Source: Boletus sp. NGJ (Eukaryota > Basidiomycota > Agaricomycetes > Boletales > Boletaceae). From it: 64,000 nucleotides of DNA. The position numbers and the translations under genes are program-made. A model generated the notes under the pieces. The model did no database searches and was not told the origin of the DNA. It was given only the letters and a program-made list of their open reading frames with translations. The stretch covers positions 434,001-498,000 of the forward strand of contig JAGTXK010000187.1 in assembly GCA_019096195.1 (NCBI GenBank). Direction: 5' to 3'. Of the stretch, positions 1 to 10,025 are shown one piece after another; the stretch's first letter is position 1, and the number at the start of each line of letters is the position of its first letter.

Positions 1-458
1 CTCTCCTGATGTTTTGGATCTTTCTGAGATCACTGTCTACTTTTGCTGCTTTGTCATAGACTTGTTCCATAGTGACATTTTCATTTTCATTGTTGAGGAC
101 TCCACAATTCCAAAGTTGTGTGGCAATTTTTTCATTTACCATATAGAGAAAATATTCCAGGAAGGATACAACTTCATCTAGTCTAGAGCAGACTGTGAGT
201 AGGCTGAATTGAGAAAGAAATTTGTTGAACCCATATTTGTCTTTCTTGTTCGATTTGACTATTTGAAGTTCTATCCTGACTATTTCCTTTATATTGTGAG
301 GGAAGAATGTTTTCTTTAGCTTGGTATAGGTCTTGTCTGCCACTACTATATTCAGGTCAGCCATCTTAATATGCTAACCTTCAAAAAAAGCCTTTTCTCT
401 TTCTTTTGATATCCTGTTCAAAAGGATATATGTATTGGTGTATGATGCTGATGTTGTC
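1..458 (-). mobile_element. Gypsy-type gag fragment (fossil)
   Basis: The minus strand encodes a gag-like stretch with the phrase FNKFLSQFSLL, closely matching FNKFISQFSLL in the Gypsy-3 gag at 3471-3869, and a shared segment LLNR(I/M)SK upstream of it. It is therefore the capsid part of a Ty3/Gypsy retrotransposon related to Gypsy-3. The fragment runs off the left edge of the window and ends where the DDE transposase pseudogene begins near 460. It is partial and broken, and no LTR is visible beside it. Assignment to Gypsy rests on this similarity, not on pol domains. Confidence 0.6.
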
Positions 459-477
459 ATAGTTTTTACTAGGAACC

Positions 478-1835
478 ATTGAGAAGGTGCCTAATCTCTA
501 CCTTGATGAATTACGGGAAATGTTGGTGCTAGCATCCAGGTGCACATTCTCAACAGCTATCATCTGGCACATGCTTCGTAAAGCTGGTTTTACAATGTGA
601 CAGAATCTAAGAAAGGGCAGGAATGCCCAAGACTCAGCTGCTACCTAAGAGGGCAAAAATGACTGAGATGTATGTCAGTGAGTGGAAACTATATATACTA
701 TGGGTGGAGGTATGCTTATACTATATTATGTTATATGTGATATTATATGAACAGGCCCAAAAGAAGTATAATATGTGTAAATATTGGCTAAGAAATGATG
801 GGAAGTCTAACTGTAATAAAAGCTCATTCCAAGTTTGATGAGCATGGAAAAGTTCCAGAAACAGTTCTGGAGCACTTCTGAGATGACCATCTTGAAACCT
901 ACAGAAGGGCACAGGAAATCTCGGAAGCAACCCTTGGAACTGGAGGTTCTGGAATGTGATTTCAAAATGGTACTTCTGGGATTAGAAGTGACGGAACCGA
1001 AATGGTTTGGGACTTGATTATGGGTGGATATTGTCACAATGAAAAAGGTAAGCAGTGTTTTACTAGTATATCAGTTTGTTGTGCTTTGAATCACTAATTT
1101 TATAGATTACTCAGGTTGCTGTGGAACACTCCATAGAGAAGCATACTGACTATGTTGCTCAGACTCAGATCTCACAGTATCAACCAGAGCAGCTTGTTTT
1201 TGTTGACAAGAGCTTCATTGATCACTGCACAACATATCAGGGCTGTGCCTGGTCCATTCAGGGCACCAAAGCACAATATAAAGCCTTCTTTGGCCACAGT
1301 CAATGGTAAGTTCTTTGACAGATCATTGATATTGTTCTTTGATTTGTTACTAATGACAATATAGCTTTTTAGTTCTTCCAGCACTCTCACTTGATGGTTT
1401 TCTCCACTGCGACATTATTGAAGGGTCTTTTTGTACTGAATCATTCAAGCACTTTATTGAAGATTCACTTAAACAGATGCAATCATTTCCTGCATGAAAC
1501 TCAGTGATCATCATGGACAACTGCCAGATTCACAAGCATTCAGACATTCAGCAAATGATCAAAGAGAGGTATGTTTCATTCTTTGATATATTATTGCTCA
1601 GGCTTTCATTGACACACATTCATAGAGGAATGCTATATGAATTTTTAACACCCTATTCACCCAATTACAATCTAATTGAGCTTTCATTCTCAGCAATGAA
1701 GTACCACCTCCATCACAATAGTTCATATGCCTGGTTGGCTATGATTGAACTCTCCAATGAGGACATATATTTGATGTCTGTTTCTGCCTTGTACATGGTT
1801 CACCCTTAAGATATTTTGGGCTGATTCAAACACTG
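478..1835 (+). pseudogene. Intron-bearing Tc1/mariner-like DDE transposase pseudogene
   Basis: This reads as a fungal DDE transposase. YLDELREMLVLASR and the helix LRKAGFTMKK lie upstream, QYQPEQLVFVDKS carries the first Asp, VIIMDNCQIHKHSD the second, and YSPNYNLIELSFSAMKYHL the Glu; about 34 residues separate the second Asp from the Glu (DD34E). Three introns with GT/AG ends are visible at about 1048-1105, 1306-1372 and 1569-1625. The coding sequence is dead: there is an in-frame stop just before the second Asp (after MQSFPA), another stop near 1807, a frame problem around intron 2, no start codon or TIRs, and a solo LTR at 598-1036 inserted in the first visible exon. The family is a spliced, host-like transposase known from basidiomycetes. 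No mobility is expected. Confidence 0.8.
598..1036. mobile_element. Solo LTR, family LTR-T (439 bp), TSD caatg
   Basis: The unit starts TGACAGAATC and ends ATATTGTCA (TG...CA ends) and is flanked by the 5-bp direct repeat caatg at 593-597 and 1037-1041. A copy in opposite orientation lies at 60160-60654 with its own TSD, and a decayed piece at about 50563-50690. The short inverted ends plus 5-bp target duplication are typical of an LTR left after LTR-LTR recombination. No internal region of this family is in the window, so its superfamily and true orientation are unknown. A short non-autonomous element is the alternative. Confidence 0.75.
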
Positions 1836-2174
1836 TGGTTATTTGTAGTCTACTGTAGATGATTGCTGCTGTCACTGTCAAGCTAATGTTGTTCCACTAG
1901 TTGATTACTGCTCATGAAGGTTAGCTTCTTGACATGTTGTAGGCATTCTTGGTTGATAAGCTGTCATCCATGTTTTTTTTCTTTTTCTTGTGCTTGAACA
2001 CCCACTGGCAGGTCAACCTGTGCTATGCACCCATGGCCTCCAGCTTCAAGAAGTGCAAGAAGCCTGCCACAGCAACAGAAGTTACATCAGCTTCAAAAGG
2101 TTTGTTACTCAGGTTGGTCATTACCACTACTCAGAGCAGTAACTCAAATGCTCAGCTAAAGCAAATGGTGCATG
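1836..2174. other. Unassigned spacer
   Basis: No convincing gene is seen. A pyrimidine-rich run ending in cag near 2010 followed by a short open stretch (YAPMASSFKKCKKPATATE) could be decayed transposase 3' exon or unrelated host sequence. I cannot assign it. Confidence 0.3.
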
Positions 2175-3032
2175 TGTTACAGATAATGAAGGGGGTACAC
2201 CTTTTTCCCTCCCCTTCATACTCCCTCCATCCCCAATGACTTGTGGGGAGACCTCTTGTTTGACTCCTCAGAGATGACATGGGAAAGCTTTCTCATGGGA
2301 GAACATCTGGCACTCGGCACTTTCCTTGATGACACTGCCTTCTAGAGTGGTGAACAGCCATCTACAAGATCCTGGATCTCTCCAATGGCTATCCTCTCCA
2401 TCCTGTGTCTCTTTCATTTCCCAATTTACTCTTGACCTATGCTTCATATCAGACACTGCCTCCTCAGTTATGCTCTCTCATACATAGCCAGTATCCCATC
2501 ACTCCCAGCCTCATTCCCAATTCAGTTCTCTTTCTATTTATGGTAAGTCTGCTTATGCCTGCTCTAAAGGGGGAAAGCCCTATATAAAGTTAGCTGATCC
2601 CCCCTGTATCTCCCAACCTTGATCTATACCTCATTCCATGTAAATCTATCCAACTCTCAGTTCCACATTACTTCAGATGTCTGCACCCACTCTGGAAGTA
2701 ATAACACTTGTGCTTGTGATACTCCTCATATTCACTTTGCACTTATGCGGTATCCTCAGTATCTCTTTGTGCACCTAACCAGTGGCAACATCAATGTAGA
2801 TAGTGTTCTGCACTGATAGGACTGCACTACTATCATCAAAGTCCAAGACTCCACCATTGATCATAGGGAAGTCTCTAACCCCAAGGAAGATTCTACATAA
2901 AGCTAGCTGTCAGTCCCCATATCTCAGGAACTCAGGCCTAGGGAGCCATTTGCTCAAGTCCAGCTAATCCGGTAATCAACTAGGAGGTCAATTGATTACT
3001 CAGGAACATGTCACAAGTTACTTGGCATAACA
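2175..3032 (+). repeat. Gypsy-3 5' LTR (about 858 bp)
   Basis: The repeat runs from TGTTACAG to GGCATAACA and matches, over its ends and scattered blocks, the solo LTRs at 22209-23148 (plus) and 17486-18174 (minus). The block gaagggggtac near the start and the block ccaagg(a/g)ag..tctacat near the end are shared. The bases after the right end (aaaag) do not match those before the left end (gcatg), as expected for the 5' LTR of a longer element rather than a solo LTR. The 3' LTR is not in place downstream. Confidence 0.75.
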
Positions 3033-3875
3033 AAAAGATCAAGGTTATAAATTGTTGCAACTATCTAGTCCAACACTCCCACCTATTCAGAGGATAGGCC
3101 CTCGCTCTACACACTGCACAGGATCAACCTCTCCCAGCTCTTACAGAGACAAGACCAAGAAGAAGAAGTCACATCAACATGAGTTTCTACTCCTACCTCT
3201 GAAATGTCTTCAACAAGAAGGATCCCAGGGTCATCCTCCTATTACAACAACCCTCCTTTCCACACATTTCTAAATCCACCAGATTTTCTAGGTGGTCACT
3301 GCTCTCGAACCATGACTCCATCAGCAGATCCTATCCCACTGCCTGCATTCCAACTGGTTCCCATTAGAGTAGATTCCCTAGATCCATTCGACCTCAATTA
3401 AAGCAGAAGATCTAGTCCAGATCCCAACCCAGGAAATCCCCGATCAGACAAAGACTCAGATGACAAAGACATGGTTGAAATCAAAGCTGTGCTACCAGAG
3501 AAGTTCTCCGGCAAGACCAACGATGCCAAAAGATGGCTCATGGCAATGGAAGGATATTTCCATCTTGGAGGCCCAGACAAATTCTCAGAGGAAGTCAAAA
3601 GGCTCATCCTGCTGAACAGAATGTCCAAGGGAAGAGGAAAAGTGTTTGCAGAAGCCTGGCTAACCAGATTACTCGATGACACCATGCCATATGTAGACAA
3701 ATCCTATAATGAAATCAAGAAAGCCTTTGCCCTCACCTTCACCCCCTGCAACACTAGCAACCTAGCCATGGTAGAACTTGGATCTCTTCAACAAGATAAA
3801 AGAGATCCAAAGGGATTTAACAAGTTCATCTCCCAATTCTCCCTACTAGTGGTCCACTCTGAGTTATAAGAGTTC
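3033..3875 (+). mobile_element. Gypsy-3 leader and gag N-terminal part (fossil)
   Basis: A leader of about 400 bases follows the LTR, then a gag reading frame with VLPEKFSGKTNDAKRWLMAM and YVDKSYNEIKKAFALTFTP, the usual capsid (retrotransposon gag) pattern of Ty3/Gypsy elements. The reading frame is cut near 3870 by Element X. The gag tail, zinc-knuckle-like segment and pol of the same element resume at about 10026. The element is old and has many breaks. Confidence 0.75.
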
Positions 3876-3949
3876 CACTCGTGAGCTGCAGTGACACTCT
3901 AAGCAAAGTGAAAATTACATTTCAATATATCCTGTTTGCACTTTGTTTG

Positions 3950-5166
3950 TATTTTGTCCTTATGGGAGGGGCATGGTGCAAAGTGGTGACATTTGGGCAA
4001 AGAAAAAATTTTATGGAGCAAGTAGACATCATATTTCTCAGATACTCGTACAAAAATTTGAATCAATCAGACTATCAACAACAGACATTGCAGAAATGCT
4101 ATTCAAAAGATTCAATGAATTTACCATTGTTCTTAGGCTCCATAGGGGATAACCTCGACTTTAATCATAATATTCTTCTTATTGGCAGCAAATGTGTTTT
4201 TGAGAACAGCTTTCCTGACTTGCTTGAGTTGCATAGCATACTGAGCCTTGACCTCACCAAGGACAGGCATCTCAATGTCCTTGGTGACTTCACTGTATTG
4301 AATGATCATCTTGTTGCCAGTGCCTTGAGAATAGTAAATGCAGCCAACTGGAGCATTGCATTGGTGCTCTTTGACTTGAATGGAAGCTGTGGAGATGAGT
4401 GGAACCTAGGCATACATGGATTTACCCAAAACCACAGTGTGGTCTTGAATGACAGTGAAGGAGTAGGCCTGTGAGACATCAGTAATGATCACGAATGACA
4501 ATGAGGGACAAACCTTCATGAACTTGACAATGAGATTCTCGTTCTCATTGGCCGCAAGATGGGCAATGACCGAAATGTTGAGGGCGTCCCAAGTAAGCTT
4601 AACCTTCAAGCCAGGCTAGACAGTAATGCAGCAAGCAAGGTCTTGGAGAGATGCGACAGCAGTCGTATCAGGGGTATAGGGGAAGTCCTCGCTAAGGTCG
4701 CAGGGGAAAGCATGGAAGGACTAGACAGCGAGATGATTGAGATAGGTGAGGAAGGAGTGAACCACCCTGCCAGCACCCTTGGCATTGTGGGTGGTGGGCA
4801 TGAGATGGTAGAGTTCCAACACAAAGCACCCATGGTGGAGAAGCCACTGTAGCAGAGGTAGTTGCTATAAGGCATGTCAAACTTTTTGATGAGCTTGCAG
4901 CATTGCTTGAGAGTGAAGTTGCCAGACTCACAGATGTTGACGAAGTGGTACCAAGTGTATATGGACTGATCATGGATCATCCCATTGGCAAAATTCCAAG
5001 TGGTAAAGTACTGATTGTTGGTACCGATCTTTAGGTTGCTGGTATGGATGGCAGTGATCTCAGCCAGTTTGATGCTAAGGATCTTAGCCATCTTCGCATT
5101 GATGGCCACAATGAGGGCATTCAAGTTGAAATAGGTAGCAGTAGTCATTGTACTAGAGGGGGTCAA
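3950..5166 (-). pseudogene. Unidentified protein gene of Element X, broken
   Basis: A coding-like region starts at a Met near 5148-5166 and runs to about 3950 on the minus strand. It holds MTTATYFNLNALIVAINAKM, a Tyr/Trp-rich stretch (QYFTTWNF, SIYTWYHFVNICESG) and a Cys/Lys pair segment (LKQCCKLIKKFD). A later piece reads KVKLTWDALNISVIAHLAAN, and a basic C-terminal part contains KAVLKNTFAANKKN. It is interrupted about two or three times. No signal peptide, membrane helix or known catalytic motif is evident. I do not recognise the family; a structural (capsid-like) protein is one possibility, with no direct support. It lies at the downstream end of Element X, separated from the other coding-like stretches by about 900 bases. 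Confidence 0.4.
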
Positions 5167-6060
5167 TACGTGCAGATCCTAGATTGAATGAGCTACACAC
5201 AAAAATGAGGAACAATCTGAGTGGTGGCTTGAATGAAGAGCAATTTGAATGGTGACTTGTCTGGAAGGGCAATTAGCTGAGGGAAAAGGAAGTCAGCATG
5301 ATTTTCTTATGAGTTTTTGTTCAAGTAGCAGGGAATAGGGATTGAGAGCAGAAGAGGGCCATTTTTTTATAGGCAAAGAGATGGGTTTGGTCTGACCCCT
5401 CCCAAGTGCTGACACATTCAAGTGGAGCCTTGCTCTCTCTTTTGGGGATGGACATGAAAGTTTTCAGCTATCTGATCATGATCTCATTAGATGATAGGTC
5501 AGATGTCCTTATTGTGGAGAAAAACATGCAGACTGTAAGGGAATGGTGAGATCTGGGTGTCCAGCTGACGGATAGAAGGTGCACTGTTTGGGCAGGTGGT
5601 GAGTAGTGTTATGAACCGGTTAAGATGTCACTCCACAAGGCTCAAACTGCTCGCAGGCTACACATGTCCTGGCTCAATAGATGAGGTGGGAAGTTGTCAT
5701 CCAAACTATTCCTGACCCTACAATGACCAGAGTGGCCAAGGCAATGAGTTATTGGAGGAAGAGAACAAATGGATTAGACTGGAGACTCCAGTCATTAAAG
5801 TACTATCTTTTATATATAAAAGAATGGTGCACAGACCAAGCTATGCATGTGATAAATTACTACTTATGGTAAGAAGGAGATTAATGGGGCTGTGTGAGAA
5901 AAGCGGAAATTAATAAGTTGTGGATCACATAAGGTATGCTGTCATCTAACATCATAGGTTCTAGACCATATCATGTGATTGTTCCCATGGTCATGTGCAC
6001 AGTCATGTGACTTGATGATAAAATAGTTTAAAGAAAAGAGAAATAAGTGTTGTTGTAAAA
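5167..6060. other. Non-coding spacer within Element X
   Basis: No open frame of note is seen. The stretch lies upstream of the 5166 start on the minus strand and would hold that gene's promoter. No recognisable repeats or known RNA were found. Confidence 0.35.
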
Positions 6061-9000
6061 AGTTTGAAAATATTTAATATCATAACAAACAGATGTTTGG
6101 GTGGGAACTTGGTGGCATTGTCAGCTGAGCAGGAGTGTGGGCTATCAATGAACATCAGCGGAGGAGCCCTTCAATATTTACAATGGTCCAGACACATTTG
6201 CAAATGTTTTGGGGTGGCATTAGAAATATCTGTTCCAGTAATGGAGCCAAGAGGTGATCAAACGGCCTTTCCCAAGATTATATCACCCTACTACCAGAAA
6301 CAGACGATTTCATTTGGGAGGCGGACAATATCAATCTTCCATGAACCACATGAACAACTTGTTCAAATTTGCTGCTTCTTATCTTGTGGCATATCAGCTG
6401 AGTGACAGGTTCTAAGGTTTCTCAGTCAAAACAAGAGGGGCTCTTTAAATTCAAGCAATTGCTTGGACATTAAAAAATTCTATTCAACAATAAGGGGGAT
6501 ATAATCTGACCAACGCCATACAGAATGGGGTAAGAATGAAATTATCAAGGGCAATGGGGGGGGCCTTTGGGTTGTTCCACCAATAAGAAGAAAACAGGTG
6601 CTGCTGAACCACTGATAGGCCATTAAATCATCAATTGGTAAAGGCTGGCCATCACAAATCAGATTTTTGCAAGTCAATTGAGGATTGCAATCCACTCTGT
6701 GGGGGCTGGGACGAAGTCCAAGTGTGTATCTGTGCAATCACACCCCACCAAGTTGTTGCAGGGGACAATATGGAAAACGTTCCCAGCACCAATATTGATA
6801 AAATGCTGGTTGTCATAAAAAGTGATCAGCTCGACTCTGTCTTCATGTCCCCTAATATTGGTAATGAATGTCTTAAGGTCTACCATATTGGCAAACATGT
6901 TGAGGTCGATCCTGAGGATGGTCTGCAGTGTGTGGTCAGCGGGTGTTGTCTAAAGCGGTAATTTCCTACTCACACAAGGATGGTTCATGAACCATTCTAT
7001 GGCTTCGGGCTTGAGGGAAGGGACAATGCCTGGACCATTTTTAAGTTGATCCATAGTGTTAAAAAAATTTTGTCCTGCTGCTGGTTAGAGTAACGTTGCA
7101 AAAGTAAATAAATCAGCTAACCATGAACATTGGTGGTGATGCAGAGGGGTGGATTGCGTTTTGGTAGAGTGGGAAATGCATGGGTGGAGATGGTCTATTA
7201 TAGATGAGGACAAAAACTTCTCATTATGAACACTGCATCAAGCTTCTGGCAATCACATGATCAATCTGTCCAATTTTATCTCTTTTTCTGTCTCACAGGA
7301 CATCTTGATAGGGCTGCAAAGAGTGGGGAAGTTCAGAAGACCAGAATGAGATAAGGAAACTCAGCTGTTTCCAGCATGCCCATTCAAGGATAGTCCCTAT
7401 TGTGTTCACACGTACCAATACAATTGAGGGTGGTTTCATTTCGGCTAATGCAGTGATGTGGTGTAATTCCAGATTCAATCTCAGCCTCTGCTTGTGATTC
7501 CCCTGTAGACCGTTCAGTTGGGATTTGAACAGCAAGTCCTCCATTCTTGCAAGAACTCACTTGAGTCTCCAGCAATGCTCATGAAATGTTTCTATAATTC
7601 TAATGTACAGATTTTACATGATTTGGTTTGTTGAAAAGGAGTGGAATTGTAACAGTGTAAATGAGTTAGACAGGAGAGGTGGGGGAAGTCTGGTGCCTTT
7701 TCCCTTCCTCTAGTGTGAGCCATGTGGAATAAAGTATACTTGCTTCACGCTCCTCCTTTTCAAAACAATGCACCCCAATCTCGATCTGAAAGCTCTATCC
7801 ACCCTCCACTTGCTTTATGAAAAAATGTTTCAGTGCAAGTTTTCTGGCGATTTCCTCTAGGGAATATGCCTTAGAAATGGAGACAAGGGAGTTACTTTCA
7901 TTAAGATGTGGGAAGCATAACCTGCTGTCTTTAATGTGGATTCCACGGCAACCTGGGTCATTGATATACTTCTTGAGATCTAATTGTGTCTCCAAATATT
8001 CAGTGTTTCTTCTGCCTTCTGCTCCATTTGAATAGAGCCTGACTTGGAATCAACAATGATATCTGACAGCTCTTCTGTTTTTGTCACCATTTGAATCAAT
8101 CCTGACTCCTTAAAGCTGAGTGAATCGATGATGATGTGCACCTGCAGAAAATAAATAGATGGCACATTATTGTGTAGCAGCAGACGACATACCAAGGTGA
8201 AATGCCACCAGAGCCAACAGAAGTTGATTAGACCAGCAATACAAAATATTGCCAGCCAGGTGGTGAGCTTAGGATGGGTAGGGCGGAGTTTCTTTTGGAA
8301 AAGAAAGAGAGGATTGCAAAGAGTGAAGTGTAATTTTCTGAAACCAAATGAACTGAGGGCAAGTAATGGCAGGTGTTGCCTGCAATGGCAGTAAGGGATT
8401 GGAATGAGTGATAGGAAAAGCGGTGGAAGACATTGATGAGAGAGGAAAGGGAATGAATGCTCACATTGAGCTGATATATTTGACCCCTTCTGCCCATTGA
8501 GTAGCGCAATGACAGGGGCATGAGATATGTTGGAGGCTAGCAGGGAAATTGCATGGGTAAACGTAACTCTGATCCAAAGAAAGCAAAGTGGCTTACAGTA
8601 ATGGTGTCAAATTACATGGGCTAGAACCACTGAAGACGTAATGAGAGCGGAGTTCTCTAAATTCACCTTATGCCTGCCAATATAGAGTGAAGCTGTACAT
8701 TTCAGTCTTGTGTCAAAGCATCACCATTCGTGTTGGTGAGAGGCTAGCATTTCTTGAGACCATCAGCAGTTCTGATGCAGGGAGTAAGTTTCTCCATCTC
8801 ATCAATGCGGGCTCGTGGGCATCCGGAAACAGTTCCCCTTAATGCATTTCACAATCAGCCTATTTGTTTTGCCAGCTGTAGAATGTGATTAGGTGATGTG
8901 TGAGATCTCAATTGCAATGTACCTGAACAGCATGCTTGCAAACAGCCGAGTGAACTTTGTCCTTCTCACTACCATCTCTTCATTCAGCCCATCTAAGCCT

Positions 9001-9730
9001 CAACAAAAAGCTGTGTGAAGTGACAAGAATTAACCTCAAAAATTTCTTGCAATTGACGGACGGAATTGATAATTCGCTTAGAACTGACACGGAAGCTAAA
9101 GCATCTATCCAGTTGAAATTCGCTCAGCCCATTAGTGAATTGCTGTCATGAGAAATTGATGTTGGCACTTATATAATGGGCAAGAACATGGTCAGCTAGC
9201 GCTATTACTTCACACTCCGAGCATAGCACCGTTTGCACACTTTTCTTCTGCAATCCAGCATAGCAGTGCTACTTCATTCCTTAGTGAAGTGCCCACAGAG
9301 GGCACTATCCAACAATTATATACTGTCCTTAAAAGTCATTGGCCTCAACCAATTTCAAATTCAGATATCCTCCACCATTCTTGCCAGCAAATAGCCATCC
9401 TTTCTTCAAAACCTCTCCACATTCTGTGTTCTGGACAGATGTGGCTGGAATCTTATTTTGGTGTTGGGCTTATGTGCTCTCTTCCTCATCACTTGCTGCG
9501 CTCTTGAACATCCCTATCGACAAAAGCTTGTCATCAATGAGGAATCACCACAGCACATCATCCAGAAGCAGCAGCAGGAGAAGTCTGAGGCCAGGCTGGA
9601 TCCATTCTGCACGACTGTCACAATCATTTGGCACGGTGTAGAGGAGGAACATGGCTTTGTTAACACTCGGGTTGTAGCTGAGTTTAGAAAAGTTTGGGAA
9701 AAGATGCATTGAGAGAAAAGTGATTGGTAC
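6061..9730 (-). pseudogene. Decayed coding stretches of Element X
   Basis: Several short minus-strand stretches look protein-like: RVELITFYDNQHFINIGAGN followed by CTDTHLDFVPAPTEWI (6674-6898), IPTERSTGESQAEAEIESG (7384-7575), RLCFPHLNESNSLVSISKAY followed by EEIARKLALKHFF (7795-7995) and VHIIIDSLSFKES (7980-8195). The first is supported by copy 2, where the reverse of about 41765-41810 gives DTDLDFVPDSIGW. The rest of the block is riddled with stops in all frames. I cannot assign a family. The conserved D-x-DFVP segment between copies suggests the minus strand is the coding one. Confidence 0.35.
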
Positions 9731-10025
9731 AAAAGGCTTTTATATTTTTGGCTGTAGCTAGTTTAGTGACAAAAGAGTCTATTTTTGCGCCTGGCACTGG
9801 AATGACATCTCAATATAAAATATGAAAAAGCAGTGTTTTGCAGATCCTACCATGTTGTGTCGATCACTAGAGTGTGCATTGCTTAAACATTAAGATGCTG
9901 GCCACCTCAAATAGAGCTGTACTAGGATTTATAGTTTTTGATTCGCGCCCAAGATCTACAGGTTGGTCAAGATTCCTTTTGTGATCTTGGTCAAGTTTAC
10001 AAGCATGGTTCAATTACGTAGGGAT

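Larger units (their letters stand above)
3876..10025. mobile_element. Element X, copy 1: 6.1-kb insertion of unknown class
   Basis: This block sits between the two halves of the Gypsy-3 gag, so it is an insertion of about 6.1 kb. Parts of it (about 6090-7165 and 7490-7710) match a second copy spread over 39395-50035, in the same relative orientation and order. Coding-like stretches are on the minus strand: one at 3950-5166 and decayed pieces over 6480-9730. I find no LTRs, no clear TIRs, no transposase, reverse transcriptase or helicase motif and no certain target duplication; the ends are placed only to within about 15 bases. It could be a DNA transposon, a virus-like element or an integrated extrachromosomal element. 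Confidence 0.55.

Noticed and set aside
598-1036. LTR-T as a MITE
   Set aside because: Terminal inverted repeat is only TGACA, the target repeat is 5 bp and ends are TG...CA, which fit an LTR better. The possibility is kept as an alternative.
3876-10025. Element X as an LTR retrotransposon
   Set aside because: No direct repeats at the two ends, no RT, protease or integrase motif on either strand.
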